From Corbicula japonica (taxonomy: Eukaryota > Mollusca > Bivalvia > Venerida > Cyrenidae), in assembly GCA_038501625.1 (NCBI GenBank), contig JAZAYU010000182.1, forward strand, positions 124,001 to 188,000: 64,000 nucleotides of DNA, written 5' to 3'. Shown here piece after piece: positions 43,501 through 46,883 of the stretch. The notes beneath the pieces are model-generated. The model was given only the letters and a program-made list of their open reading frames with translations. It was not told the origin of the DNA and made no database searches. The position numbers and the translations under genes were made by a program. Every line of letters starts with the position of its first letter. Positions within the stretch are counted from its first letter, which is position 1.

Positions 43501-45978
43501 TTGGCTGGCATCGAAATTATAGCTTTTTTAATAAACGTTCACTTAAGTATTCAGCCAATTACCGTTAAGTCATGCAAACAATGCTTATTAAGAAAAGGGC
43601 CTGGTGTTTTATGATCATGTTACGTAATCTAATTAGCAAGACTGGGTTTTACCAGCTGGAGGTGTGATAAAGGCCTTCTTGAAGTTTAGTTATAGATTTG
43701 CTAAGGAGGTCAGAAAACGTTGCTTGTTGGGGGTAAAAGTGTTGTTTCAGGAAAGTGACTTGAGATTAAATATTCTAATAAATTGTATCACTGTTGTTTG
43801 AGACCCGAGACATTCATTATTTGATATTTGAAATCTTAAAGCGCTCCATCTGAATTTAATTAAATAGCATTCGGGAAAGTTTTACCCCAAACATATATAA
43901 GACTTTATTAAATTAATTAAAATTGATTGTAAAACTAAATGAAATAAAAAATTGAAATAAAGAGAAAAACCTGAAAACATTACGAAACCATGTTTGAATA
44001 TATTCTAAATTGTATAAGAATAAGAAAGAAAACTTTTGGAGAAAAAAGAGCAGTATATTGAAAAATACGTTAATACGAACATGGCACAAATCTATGAACC
44101 GAATGGTGTGAATCTAATTTGTAGGAAAAGGTTCAGTTATTGAAATAATCTTAGACTATTTTTCCCCAAATCTGCCATTTTTGAGCATAAGAAATGCGTA
44201 TTTTTACTCTTTATTACCGAAGGGGTCGAACATAACGATGTTGAACACATACCTCGCAAACGTATAAAAATGGGTAAAAGAGAAAATTTAAATATTATGC
44301 GCTACACTATAAAACTATCTATTTTTTCCATTCAATGATAATAATCAAACGTTTTTATGCATTATGCTGATCTCTGACCAACCAGACCCTATTAAAACGT
44401 AAAGGACCGCGGATGACGACTGCATGGTCTATTTTAATGTCAATCTCAGACCGGAACTACCCAGTGACAGGTGCGCGTTACTAAAGGAGGTAACTTAGGA
44501 CAGAATATTGAGATAACTCTGTATATCGGTAGGACCCCATCTCTTCTTCATTTAAAATCAGTTAGTATTTTTTTCACAATTTTTTAAAATTAAAACCTGG
44601 TACATGTATATAGACTGTCAAATTTTACTACTGCTTCATCTAAAATTAGTAAGCATGTCAATTATAGTTAACCACATAATCTTCTGAGCACTTAACCATA
44701 CGTCAGATGTACATTTAAAAACGTTAACCCATCGTCATTTCAGAGCGTTAACTCACCCTGCAAATTCTGAATATGAAAGTCAAACAATGTCATGCACATT
44801 TTAACAAACTTCCTTTCAAGAGAAGCTATTTATGTTCTTTCTCACAATTCCTTTGTGGGGGGGGGGGGGATAATAATAAAACCCTAATCATAGTTAACAC
44901 CACAGCAGTGGTCTAATTATCTTTGAAAGCTGAAGCATGTCTCAAACCAAACACGATGACAGATGTTCCAGGTCATATAATCAATAATGCGGGGCGAGAT
45001 TTGGGGATGGGAATCCCCCTCCCCAGTCTTATTGACAGTAATGAACGACAAAGACAAATACAATCATACCATCAGATGCTGCCTCTGGGACTCTGTTAAA
45101 ACCTTGTTCCAAGTCTCCTGGCTCATCACACTGTTAAAAATATACTTCTGAAAATACAATTACACCATTTACATGAATTCCCATAATTCCATCATTGAGG
45201 TTCCCATTTGATATGAATAATACAAAAGGACAACCCAAGGACCAACTCAAAGCAGTATATACAAACAATACTGCATTTCAACTTACAGACAATGCAAAGC
45301 TTGTCTTCTGTAATTATTTTTTACATATTTACTTTTAACTTATTTATTTTAATCATGCTGGATGACTGCTCCCTGGGTTGCCAAACAGTTCACACCCCAA
45401 ATGTGAATTGGGGAAACTGCAGATGAATCACATCCCTGGTGTGTTTTGAATCCACAGTCCCCAGATCTGGAGTCTGTCATTTTACCCCTTGACCACTGGT
45501 CTTCCACAAATATAAATATTTCATCACCTTGGTGCAAAAACAGAGCAAGTCCTTCTTTTTCAAATGGTTCTTATACCGTGTTTGTATCTTTTTCCATTGC
45601 TATTTATCAGCACATTACTATGCAGACAGCTATAAGCTGACTTTTCAGGTTAGAGGTTTTCGGCATTTTAACAGGAATCTGAGGTTTTAATCAAAGCTAT
45701 TTAACACTGAGGTCTTGAATTCCATATTTATAGGTTTTTATCACATGTGCTACAAGTGAAGATCCACAGATGTGCCGGCTGATCTTGATCTAAACTGTTC
45801 GCCCATGCAATAAAGGTGTATCTATGGAGGAAAGGGTTAAGCAGGTTGGAGTAACACTGAAGCTTACCTGTTCAAGAAAGCTTTCTGGGACTTGGATTTC
45901 TTGTGAGTCCAGCAGACATCTTTCTAATTTGCCAACACCAGACATCACATAGCCTGCTTGCCACTGTGCTGCATCCAT
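997..45978 (-). CDS. NFRKB: NFRKB gene (INO80 complex subunit G), 27 coding exons
   Basis: Nuclear factor related to kappa-B-binding protein is a metazoan subunit of the INO80 chromatin remodeller; its N-terminal DEUBAD domain binds and inhibits the deubiquitinase UCHL5/UCH37 (family knowledge). Coding exons in transcript order: 45868-45978, 45070-45147, 42828-42884, 40392-40459, 39408-39536, 37689-37807, 37324-37386, 32961-33086, 30629-30756, 28807-28900, 26529-26763, 25483-25585, 17984-18110, 15912-16101, 13686-13921, 12886-12992, 11646-11769, 10849-10928, 9659-9811, 9133-9310, 8309-8460, 6701-6869, 5842-5943, 4964-5173, 3729-3872, 2184-2309, 997-1520. All have AG/GT borders, and phases agree at every junction except that exons 3, 5 and 7 each contain one surplus base. 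Allowing for those, the product is about 1309 residues, near the roughly 1300 of vertebrate NFRKB. Order: DEUBAD region about 30-150, basic/acidic linker, winged-helix domain about 405-540, conserved block 541-700, then Ala/Gln/Ser/Thr-rich tail. No convincing polyadenylation signal was seen below 997. Confidence 0.93.
1908..2140. repeat. TAACCC/GATCC foldback repeat, copy
   Basis: Begins TTAACCCTTTCCTGGATATA, and contains the diagnostic pair AGTGTAGATCCAGATCAGCC / CTGATCAGGATCTGCACTGG followed by a second pair in the distal half. The right end is worn. This is the most abundant repeat of the window. Confidence 0.8.
2184..2309 (-). CDS. NFRKB: NFRKB coding exon 26
   Basis: 126 nt reading GQTGLVPTQFVLQQAAGGGV and on to SNPDNT. 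Phases 1 in, 1 out. Confidence 0.87.
2473..2815. repeat. TAACCC/GATCC foldback copy with nested hairpin
   Basis: Same family as 30288-30527. It is interrupted at about 2633-2730 by an inverted repeat with arms AAGGTTATAAAACTGAG and CTCAGTTTTATAACCTT, a separate small foldback element. Confidence 0.7.
3729..3872 (-). CDS. NFRKB: NFRKB coding exon 25
   Basis: 144 nt with VLSQQAAAQGVLGQVLSQAK and a Ser/Gly tail. Phases 1 in, 1 out. Exons 23-26 are all symmetric, a layout that tolerates alternative inclusion. Confidence 0.87.
3948..4100. mobile_element. short TIR-MITE (CAGTCAAACCTGTCTTCAAAG)
   Basis: Ends CAGTCAAACCTGTCTTCAAA and, inverted, ATGTGGTCTTCCATAGAGGT...ACTGTA; about 150 bp. Confidence 0.65.
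4512..4893. repeat. TAACCC/GATCC foldback copy hosting a MITE
   Basis: Both foldback ends are present (CCTTTCCTCCATAATTATAT at left, AAAGGGTTAA at right). The centre is split by the ATAAGCCGC MITE at 4603-4787. Confidence 0.75.
4603..4787. mobile_element. ATAAGCCGC MITE, copy 1
   Basis: 185 bp with TIRs TACCGTCATTGTTCGAATAT and its inverse; target duplication compatible with TA. No coding capacity. Confidence 0.85.
4964..5173 (-). CDS. NFRKB: NFRKB coding exon 24
   Basis: 210 nt with GKPLAHAKGQLVQIGGKGQQ and IIPQAAATGGMVTI. The acceptor (AATACAACAG) is weak, and a SINE copy begins about 60 bp upstream in the intron. Phases 1 in, 1 out. Confidence 0.85.
5236..5549 (-). repeat. tRNA-derived SINE candidate, copy A
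   Basis: Minus-strand copy sharing TGAAATATGCATATCAGGAA, the polymerase III-like segment (CAGTGGAAAATCAAATTGCC, then GGTTTAAACCAGGTTCTAG) and the tail GGTGAAATAACTCCAACCCA with the copies at 46641, 48343 and 54829. It lies just upstream of NFRKB exon 24. Confidence 0.6.
5842..5943 (-). CDS. NFRKB: NFRKB coding exon 23
   Basis: 102 nt reading GGQMVSVSSLLAAQRALQQQ. The acceptor is GTATTGTAG. Phases 1 in, 1 out, so this exon could be skipped without a frame change. Confidence 0.85.
6464..6649. mobile_element. ATAAGCCGC MITE, copy 2
   Basis: Inverted-repeat ends TACCGCCATTGTTTGAATAT / ATATTCGAACAATGATGGTA, TA at both borders. It lies just beyond the exon 22 donor of NFRKB. Confidence 0.85.
6701..6869 (-). 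CDS. NFRKB: NFRKB coding exon 22
   Basis: 169 nt, Thr/Val/Ser-rich with VAKTVTMTTVGSVGSPVTLI, like the VV-T repeats of the vertebrate tail. Exit phase 1. Confidence 0.87.
7262..7950. mobile_element. Helitron-like/HINE-type element, degraded
   Basis: Opens CAGACTGTGCTATCAGGACA and closes GTAGGGGGCATAAAAAAG. Central text (CATCATGTCTAATTATCTGT, ATCTGCCTGGTAGTTAAAGA) matches the copy at 26940-27228, so the two belong to one family. Confidence 0.55.
8309..8460 (-). CDS. NFRKB: NFRKB coding exon 21
   Basis: 152 nt reading LDLAAKLQQSIALNQLKVIP, then a Thr/Val-rich stretch ending QHEIK. Exit phase 0. Confidence 0.87.
8608..8792. mobile_element. ATAAGCCGC MITE, copy 3
   Basis: TACCGTCATTGTCTGAATAT to ATATTCAAACAATGACGGTA; TA borders; in the NFRKB intron upstream of exon 21. 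Confidence 0.87.
9133..9310 (-). CDS. NFRKB: NFRKB coding exon 20
   Basis: 178 nt with an Ala/Gln-rich run (LTPAQLQLLQQAAAAQAAHV then repeated AQA units), probably helical. Tail composition fits NFRKB. Exit phase 1. Confidence 0.87.
9659..9811 (-). CDS. NFRKB: NFRKB coding exon 19
   Basis: 153 nt (51 codons), starting PKLRDMAQGGSLNSSSENIN. A Ser/Gly/Gln-rich, unstructured-looking segment at the start of the low-complexity tail. Phase 0 at both ends. Confidence 0.85.
9892..10048. repeat. large near-perfect palindrome
   Basis: Arms of about 75 bp: AAGTATCATTCACGTGTGTT...CGCGATCCAGCCC at left and GGGCTGGATCACGCGATCTT...GTGAATGATACTT at right, with a short centre. Probably a foldback MITE. Confidence 0.85.
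10042..10294. mobile_element. TIR element (ATACTTTTTCTTGCATACC)
   Basis: Ends ATACTTTTTCTTGCATACC and GGTATGCAAGAATACTT. The interior TCTACATGGGGGGTGTAGAA and GATGACCTGATCTGGTATGC are shared with 37829-37990. Confidence 0.7.
10636..10820. repeat. two tandem hairpins (foldback MITE dimer)
   Basis: Hairpin 1: ACTAAAAGAAATTAGAAACA / GATTCTAATTTCTTCAAGT. Hairpin 2: GTTAAAGAAATTAAAAACGC / TTAATTTCTTTTAGTAT. All four arms contain AACTTCTTTAA or its inverse. It ends about 30 bp from NFRKB exon 18. Confidence 0.8.
10849..10928 (-). CDS. NFRKB: NFRKB coding exon 18
   Basis: 80 nt reading KIHQAQAAAQKAKKSLAKPK, matching RIHQAQAAAAKARKALQQKPK in human. This is the basic helix closing the conserved core. 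Ends in phase 0. Confidence 0.95.
11205..11623. repeat. TAACCC/GATCC foldback copy hosting a MITE
   Basis: The left part has AGTGTAGATCCAGATCAGCT; the right part has AAAAAGCGAACAGTGCTGAT and GGAGGAAAAGGTTAA. The MITE at 11321-11507 splits it. Confidence 0.75.
11321..11507. mobile_element. ATAAGCCGC MITE, copy 4, inside a foldback repeat
   Basis: TACCGTCATTGTCTGAATAT to CATTTGAACAATGACGGTA. It sits in the middle of a TAACCC/GATCC foldback copy (about 11205-11623). Confidence 0.87.
11646..11769 (-). CDS. NFRKB: NFRKB coding exon 17
   Basis: 124 nt reading INVVVSGALDRLHSEKDPCV and VWIYLHRYRTEEEF, near-identical to human VNTVVSGALDRLHYEKDPCV...LWIYLHRDRSEEEF. Ends in phase 1. Confidence 0.97.
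11785..12378. mobile_element. TIR element with 43-bp tandem core
   Basis: Begins TATATCTTGTGTGAGAGTGA and ends TGGTAATGCAAGAAAAAGTA, related to the 10042 and 60975 elements. Between about 11869 and 12075 a unit of 43-44 bp (TGACAGATTTTTGC...GTTCCCGCC) is repeated five times. Confidence 0.7.
12380..12880. other. intron DNA without recognised features
   Basis: AT-rich; no open frame with family resemblance and no repeat of the families named here. Confidence 0.5.
12886..12992 (-). CDS. NFRKB: NFRKB coding exon 16
   Basis: 107 nt reading VRDAVARLPNGEGNRGEICE then LLKDSQFLAPGITDAQ, almost identical to human VRDAAARLPNGEGTRAEICELLKDSQFLAP. Ends in phase 0. Confidence 0.97.
13372..13613. repeat. 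TAACCC/GATCC foldback, full copy
   Basis: CTTAACCCTTTCCTCCATAT to TATGGAGGAAAGGGTTTA. Internal half-palindromes around GATCCAGATCAGCC...CTGATCAGGATC and GATCCTGATCAGAC...CTGATCTGGATC. It is nested in an older MITE-like unit whose ends lie near 13250 and 13665. Confidence 0.85.
13686..13921 (-). CDS. NFRKB: NFRKB coding exon 15
   Basis: 236 nt, the best conserved exon. It includes HKPFTYEMHGYQSVVGPVKG and NKAREHTLLVNNRPAFITIL, against HKAFTFRMHGFESVVGPVKG and NKAREHSLLRSDRPAYVTIL in human. Exit phase 1. Confidence 0.97.
13935..14201. repeat. TAACCC/GATCC foldback copy
   Basis: TTAAACCTTTATTCCATACA to TATATGGAGGAAAGGGTTAA, with an extra internal segment. It starts only about 14 bp beyond the NFRKB exon 15 acceptor. 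Confidence 0.75.
14463..15621. mobile_element. TIR element (CATACCTGCCATAT), 1.16 kb
   Basis: Ends CATACCTGCCATAT and ATATGGCAGGTATG. Next to each terminus lie repeated CCCC(C/T)GGAATT motifs in inverted arrangement. No transposase coding. Confidence 0.8.
15867..15904. repeat. (CAA)n microsatellite beside exon 14 donor
   Basis: ACAACTACAACACCAACAAC followed by uninterrupted CAA. In the NFRKB transcript this is a GTT run starting about 8 nt into the intron. Confidence 0.85.
15912..16101 (-). CDS. NFRKB: NFRKB coding exon 14 (winged-helix end)
   Basis: 190 nt reading FIPYVDYKERAQQWHWIGAG then a Trp-rich WCNHWLKHKG. It aligns with FSPFVEFKEKTQQWKLLGQ...LFQLWLETK of human NFRKB. The donor GTAAGC is followed at once by a GTT triplet repeat in the intron. 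Exit phase 2. Confidence 0.95.
16597..17761. mobile_element. pogo-like nonautonomous element 1
   Basis: TIRs CACTGCGGACTCTTTATAAC / GTTATAAAGAGTCTGCAGTG with TA on each side, as in Tc1/mariner-pogo elements. About 1.16 kb without transposase. The interior is homologous to 35515-36672. Confidence 0.85.
17984..18110 (-). CDS. NFRKB: NFRKB coding exon 13 (winged helix)
   Basis: 127 nt reading LEEKVRDWQESAFSDECAWV and then DDWTDLVQSALKFLAGE. It aligns with LEERVLDWQ...NWAELVLPALQYLAGES of human NFRKB. Ends in phase 1. Confidence 0.95.
18255..20736 (+). mobile_element. Helitron-like element with 167-bp tandem core
   Basis: 5' end GAGGGCCATGACGGCCCT, then CGCTCACCTGAGTAC. The 3' end has the hairpin GAGCACTTCGTGCTC followed by AGGTGAGCTAA and T, resembling a Helitron end (hairpin, then CTRR, then T). 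The core from about 18660 to 20410 has about ten 167-bp units, alternating in two subtypes. Open frames inside are by-products of the repeat. A homologous element in opposite orientation is at 56835-58990. Confidence 0.82.
21127..24115. mobile_element. hAT-like element (CAGGGTTGCCAG TIR), 3 kb
   Basis: Ends CAGGGTTGCCAG and CTGGCAACCCTG. Inside both termini are clusters of TTCCCTGACTTTTCACTGAC in opposite orientation. No transposase frame survives. It contains the Helitron-like element at 21841-23279. Confidence 0.8.
21841..23279 (+). mobile_element. Helitron-like element with 145-bp tandem core, nested in hAT-like element
   Basis: Opens AACTAGATGTTTTTGTGAAA and closes with the hairpin GTCTCCCCC-AGA-GGGGGGGAGAC plus ATAA. 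Nine units of 145 bp (each with GACCTTGACCTTTGACCTAC) start at 21921. A pure C run lies at about 21885-21902. Confidence 0.8.
25225..25456. mobile_element. short TIR-MITE (TACCGTATTCATCCTAA)
   Basis: TACCGTATTCATCCTAACTC with TTAGGACAG, and inverted CTGTCCCAAAACTTAGGG with TAAATACAGTA. It ends 26 bp from NFRKB exon 12. Confidence 0.75.
25483..25585 (-). CDS. NFRKB: NFRKB coding exon 12 (winged-helix start)
   Basis: 103 nt reading CPSFFSLLKNIIVGSQDNRI, aligned with SSSFFSLLLEILLLESQASL of human NFRKB, the first helix of the winged-helix domain. Ends in phase 0. It is 7.4 kb from the next exon, the longest NFRKB intron here. Confidence 0.92.
25842..26183. mobile_element. TIR-MITE (TTAACCCTTTCGCTGCCA)
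   Basis: Ends TTAACCCTTTCGCTGCCAGT and TGGCAGTGAAAGGGTTAA; 342 bp, AT-rich interior with TATATATAGAAACGGTAG. Confidence 0.8.
26529..26763 (-). CDS. NFRKB: NFRKB coding exon 11
   Basis: 235 nt. A very basic run (PRAKIKKEKPEKRFRKKIAK), probably nuclear-localising, is followed by a poly-Ala and Asp/Glu-rich stretch. It corresponds to the KKKVKEKEEKKKKK segment of human NFRKB. The donor is CA|GTAAGT, exit phase 2. Confidence 0.9.
26940..27228. mobile_element. Helitron-like/HINE-type short element
   Basis: CAAGACTGTGTCCTCAGGAC to CTTAGTGGGGGCATAAAAAC. It splits a TAACCC/GATCC foldback copy (parts at 26870-26925 and 27228-27310). Confidence 0.6.
27311..28751 (+). mobile_element. Helitron-like element (AACTAGA family) with ~90-190 bp repeats
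   Basis: AACTAGAACTGCTTTTGGGA at left, like the start of 21841. At right, the hairpin GTCTCCCAC...GTGGGAGAC then ATAA. The repeated text is AATTCAAGGGCCATAA, GGCTGGTTATCGAACTTG, GATATTATGGCCAC. It contains the LINE fragment at 27840-28095. Confidence 0.7.
27840..28095 (-). pseudogene. LINE endonuclease-domain fragment
   Basis: Open frame with NIVVGDFNVNIVCDKNN, LITQPTTAGRTIIDHIYVNN and SSGVIPTYYSYHD. It matches the AP-endonuclease domain of non-LTR retrotransposons (GDFN, HIYVNN and YSDH motifs; here YSYHD). No reverse transcriptase follows; a remnant. Confidence 0.85.
28807..28900 (-). CDS. NFRKB: NFRKB coding exon 10
   Basis: 94 nt reading EHPEYNTQNISLQDVMSRCQ then ASRKGADQ, aligned with DHPDLLTGDLTLNDIMTRVNAGRKGS of human NFRKB. 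Ends in phase 1. Confidence 0.92.
29029..29941. mobile_element. TIR-MITE (TAGGGATG) with TTCGAA-rich ends
   Basis: TAGGGATGTAAACAAACGTT with repeated TTCGAACATTCGAA, and GATTCGAATATTCGAATGG...GCCATCCCTA at the other end; 913 bp. Confidence 0.75.
30288..30527. repeat. TAACCC/GATCC foldback, reference-quality copy
   Basis: The best copy: TTACCCTTTCCTCCATATAT to TATGGAGGAAAGGGTTAA, about 240 bp. Terminal inverted repeats enclose two half-units, each itself a palindrome. Diverged further copies or pieces lie near 8850-8950, 10430-10635, 17770-17960, 24780-25080, 26870-26925, 27228-27310, 29945-30200, 32450-32740, 39560-39750, 40897-41040, 45720-45840, 50345-50540, 55130-55320 and 61400-61905. 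Confidence 0.87.
30629..30756 (-). CDS. NFRKB: NFRKB coding exon 9
   Basis: 128 nt. Contains RPRPISPPEITEDTYREMLV followed by KHRKRQLYDDYDEE. This matches the DLKIMLKKHHEKRK basic region of human NFRKB. Ends in phase 0. Confidence 0.9.
30882..31110 (+). mobile_element. Helitron-like fragment (AACAAGAGTGCC)
   Basis: AACAAGAGTGCCAAAGTGAA then GGACCATAACTCTAAAGTGG and GGCTGGTTATAAAACTTGGC, a single unit of the 27311-type core, ending GACGCCGCCTGCCGTAAAAT. Confidence 0.55.
32275..32415. repeat. foldback repeat (CCGGTGAATTATTGC)
   Basis: ATAGCCTCCGGTGAATTATT and AATTCACCGGAAGCTAT with GATAATTCACGGGGCGT inverted as CACCCCGTGAATTATC. A related single arm is at about 31700-31725. Confidence 0.75.
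32785..32940. repeat. foldback element (GAGACTGGTCTC family)
   Basis: CTGGGCTCAAGATCATAAAA and TTTTATAATCTTAAGCCCAG arms, with AGACCAGTCTCAAG and inverse. Related text at 2633-2730 and 37490-37570. It abuts NFRKB exon 8. Confidence 0.7.
32961..33086 (-). CDS. NFRKB: NFRKB coding exon 8
   Basis: 126 nt reading PVDGSKQQLFKSLNPVPSPE and on to DYVNGDI. It is a Pro/Ser-rich linker in the position of the low-complexity SSPARSPSP stretch of vertebrate NFRKB. Phases 1 in, 1 out. Confidence 0.87.
33325..34517 (+). mobile_element. Helitron-like element (TACCCCC...GGGGGTATA)
   Basis: TACCCCCACATGTATGCTTG at left; hairpin TATACCCC...GGGGGTATA at right, preceded by a CCGA microsatellite (34429-34468). 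The core repeats TTTTTAGTAACAGTGACCTT about every 145-160 bp. Confidence 0.7.
34866..35430. mobile_element. hAT-like MITE (CAGAGGTGTAGAA)
   Basis: CAGAGGTGTAGAAATTTTTT to GGAATTCTACACCTCTG; 565 bp, with inverted CACTCGCCC / CTCGACCC motifs inside. Confidence 0.8.
35515..36672. mobile_element. pogo-like nonautonomous element 2
   Basis: TIRs CAGTAGACTCCACGAAATCG / CGATTTGCCGGAGTCTACTG with TA duplications; CAGTAGACTCC is close to pogo/Tigger termini. The interior (TTGTCGGCTCGTATC, GAAATCGTTTGATCTACAA, TGTGTACGTGACATTT) is shared with element 1. Confidence 0.87.
36695..36945. repeat. TAACCC/GATCC foldback copy
   Basis: Diverged copy with GATCAGCTGGCAAATCCTGT...CTGATCAGGATCTACACTG and an end TATATATGGAATAAAGGGTTAA-like border. 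It starts about 20 bp after the pogo-like element at 35515-36672. Confidence 0.7.
37110..37306. repeat. TAACCC/GATCC foldback copy
   Basis: TTTTCTCCATATGTCTTGGG to ATATGGAGGAAAGGGTTAA; it ends about 17 bp from the end of NFRKB exon 7. Confidence 0.75.
37324..37386 (-). CDS. NFRKB: NFRKB coding exon 7, with one surplus base
   Basis: 63 nt after TTATTGACAG. Joined to exon 6, the incoming frame reads R-Y-L and then TAA. Skipping the T of that TAA gives NEVRKECGVSDVSSDEDE, aligning with REVKEECGDTALSSDEED of human NFRKB. The exit phase (1) fits exon 8 only after the +1 shift. Confidence 0.8.
37584..37663 (-). pseudogene. decayed tandem duplicate of NFRKB exon 6
   Basis: This intronic segment repeats the last 80 nt of exon 6, including a donor (AAAGGTAAAT). 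It still reads IKFEYNPRKPK in frame but has TAG where exon 6 has Lys. Several differences are synonymous (AAC/AAT, CGG/CGC, AAA/AAG, CGG/AGG). The acceptor before it (ATCATAAAG) lacks a pyrimidine tract, so inclusion looks unlikely; if included, it would terminate translation. Confidence 0.8.
37689..37807 (-). CDS. NFRKB: NFRKB coding exon 6
   Basis: 119 nt after the strong acceptor TTTTCTGTCCTGCAG, reading RVFDQLAELPPDEPIKFEYN, then a Lys/Arg-rich stretch ending QRKYLR. The end corresponds to the TQQRYLK region of human NFRKB. Ends in phase 2. A degraded copy lies 25 bases further along the intron at 37584-37663. Confidence 0.88.
37829..37990. mobile_element. TIR element, short copy of the 10042 family
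   Basis: AAGTATCTTGCATGAGTGTG to CTGGTATGCAAGAATTATCT; shares TCTACATGGGGGTGTAGGAC. It starts about 20 bp from the exon 6 acceptor of NFRKB. Confidence 0.7.
38110..38295. mobile_element. ATAAGCCGC MITE, copy 5
   Basis: TACCGTCATTGTTCGAATAT to ATATTCAAACAATGACGGTA, TA borders; in NFRKB intron 5. Confidence 0.87.
38778..39337. mobile_element. TIR-MITE (TACCATATAGCGGCTTATTTCTGC)
   Basis: TACCATATAGCGGCTTATTT and AAATAACCCGCTATACGGTA; 560 bp with TA borders; ends about 70 bp from NFRKB exon 5. Confidence 0.8.
39408..39536 (-). CDS. NFRKB: NFRKB coding exon 5, with one surplus base
   Basis: 129 nt. The first half reads DGSYSPDIAKYSNMIRR, as in human DGHFNPEVVKY. The second half, shifted by +1, reads STQEYRNKQRQYYHNLLQEI, as in human YLNSQQQYFHRLLKQI. 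The residue count between the anchors matches human if one base near CGTATCAAGC is surplus. The unshifted frame ends in TAA. Confidence 0.8.
40392..40459 (-). CDS. NFRKB: NFRKB coding exon 4
   Basis: 68 nt reading KLFNGENFKFGNPLQKFHIQ, aligning with LFSGENFRFGNPLHIAQKLF of human NFRKB. It is the most recognisable DEUBAD-region exon and fixes the phase that exon 3 must end in. Starts in phase 2, ends in phase 1. Confidence 0.93.
41056..42771. mobile_element. TIR element (ATAGGGATTATTCTAG), 1.7 kb
   Basis: ATAGGGATTATTCTAG and CTAGAATAATCCCTAT. Subterminal AAAAAGGGGCAGGGTGG appears at left, and AAAAGGGGCAGGGCGGGGCG at right. No transposase. 57 bp from NFRKB exon 3. Confidence 0.8.
42828..42884 (-). 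CDS. NFRKB: NFRKB coding exon 3, with one surplus base
   Basis: 57 nt between TACATTTCTAG and GTATTT. The first part reads TFLPRFP in the incoming frame (human QFLPQFP). The second part reads ERENEERRDTL, one base later, and joins exon 4 in that shifted frame. Staying in the first frame meets TGA. The change falls at TTTCCCAGAG, where one C fewer restores a single frame. Confidence 0.8.
42923..43132. repeat. TAACCC/GATCC foldback copy
   Basis: TAAACCCTTTCCTCCATATA to TCTATGGAGGAAAGGGTTAA; 38 bp upstream (in transcript sense) of NFRKB exon 3. Confidence 0.8.
43222..44539. mobile_element. TIR element (GGGGGCCTACCGATAT), 1.3 kb
   Basis: GGGGGCCTACCGATATCCAG and ATATCGGTAGGACCCC, with inner inverted pair GGGTAGTTCCGGTTT / GACCGGAACTACCC. 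No recognisable protein. Confidence 0.8.
45070..45147 (-). CDS. NFRKB: NFRKB coding exon 2
   Basis: 26 codons after the acceptor GTATTTTCAG, containing VMSQETWNKVLTESQRQHL, which aligns with VVSLSTWQEVLSDSQREHL of human NFRKB (start of DEUBAD). A nearer AG at 45131 would break the frame, so the upstream acceptor was chosen; phase 0 at both ends. Confidence 0.9.
45340..45515 (-). repeat. second tRNA-like SINE candidate
   Basis: On the minus strand ACCAGTGGTCAAGGGGTAAA resembles an A box and GGATTCAAAACACACC a B box, 30 bp apart, with further non-tRNA sequence after it. NFRKB intron 1. Confidence 0.45.
45868..45978 (-). CDS. NFRKB: NFRKB coding exon 1 (start codon)
   Basis: 37 codons beginning MDAAQW and ending SFLEQ before GTAAGCT. 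It holds the segment matching MEDCLL...LPEDLL of vertebrate NFRKB (here LERCLLDS...VPESFLE). The ATG follows a plausible acceptor (TTTATTTATAG, just upstream at about 45990), so a non-coding first exon further upstream is likely; I could not place it. Ends in phase 0. Confidence 0.85.
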
Positions 45979-46192
45979 CCCACTGCTTTTCTATAAATAA
46001 AACTAAAAAATTAATTATGTTTATAACTAGAAAAGTTGTTTTGATTGCAATAAAAACAGATGTCTTCCCTTCAACAGGAGCATTGTTGTAGAAATTGGAC
46101 TGAGGATGGATAATTTGAACACCACGAGGGTTAAACTATTTGAAATTGCATTTAGTTCCAGTCAGTAGTTAAATGAAACCTGAAAATATTGT

Positions 46193-46260
46193 GTTTTTTT
46201 TTGGGGGGGGGGGGGTTGTTGTTGTTTTGTTGTTGTTTTTTTTTTTTTGGGGGGGGGGTC
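46193..46260. repeat. G/T homopolymer-rich tract
   Basis: Runs of T, G and GTT in alternation at the 5' side of NFRKB exon 1. An error-prone region for sequencing; the open frame through it is not a gene. Confidence 0.9.
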
Positions 46261-46640
46261 TTTCTCCACCAAAACCTCCCCAATCCTTGAGTACTTTTGT
46301 ATACTTTTTATCATTGCATATAATTATGTGTTTGTTGTTTCATACCTTTAGGTTTAGCATTATGTATGAAAGGATCTTGCATGCTAACTTTAACACGAGG
46401 AGAAAAATCAATTATAGTTTTTTTTGGCAGTACACATGCTTACAGTGTTATCAGTAAATGCTCAAAGTTTCAAGTAATTATTTTAATAATGTTTGAGTAA
46501 TGCCCTGGATAATAAGTGCATTTTAAAAAAAAGTTAAAGGGAGATAACTCAGCAAAAAATGTTGTCCAGAAAAATCCCTCTTGCACAGTGCACAACTTCC
46601 TATCACCATCACATCACACAATCTAACAATATAAAAAACA

Positions 46641-46883
46641 AAAGTGAAATATGCATATCAGAAATAGCCACACTAAGAAAACACAGCCTCCCGAAGCAGC
46701 AAAATGTAGAGGAAAAGAGAGCATGTTTTTATAAGAATATTAATTTCAAATAAGACACCACAATTAGGTAATAAAAAAGAGAGCCCTTGGGGTAACCGCC
46801 TTGGAACGGTCAGTGGTAAAACAATTTGCCACTGGGGGTTTAAACCAGGTTCAAGAGTGCACACACTTGCCCCAATGTTCGGG
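46641..46883 (+). repeat. tRNA-derived SINE candidate, copy B
   Basis: AAGTGAAATATGCATATCAG head; A-box-like CGGTCAGTGGTAAAACAATT and B-box-like CCAGGTTCAAGAG; truncated after TTGCCCCAATG. Confidence 0.6.

Noticed and set aside
45130..45133. Nearer AG acceptor for NFRKB exon 2
   Set aside because: Using it puts the conserved VMSQETW segment out of frame; the acceptor at 45148 (TTTTCAG) keeps phase and adds residues matching the family.
46173..46457. Open frame with poly-Gly/Val/Leu/Phe start
   Set aside because: Translation of a G/T homopolymer tract.
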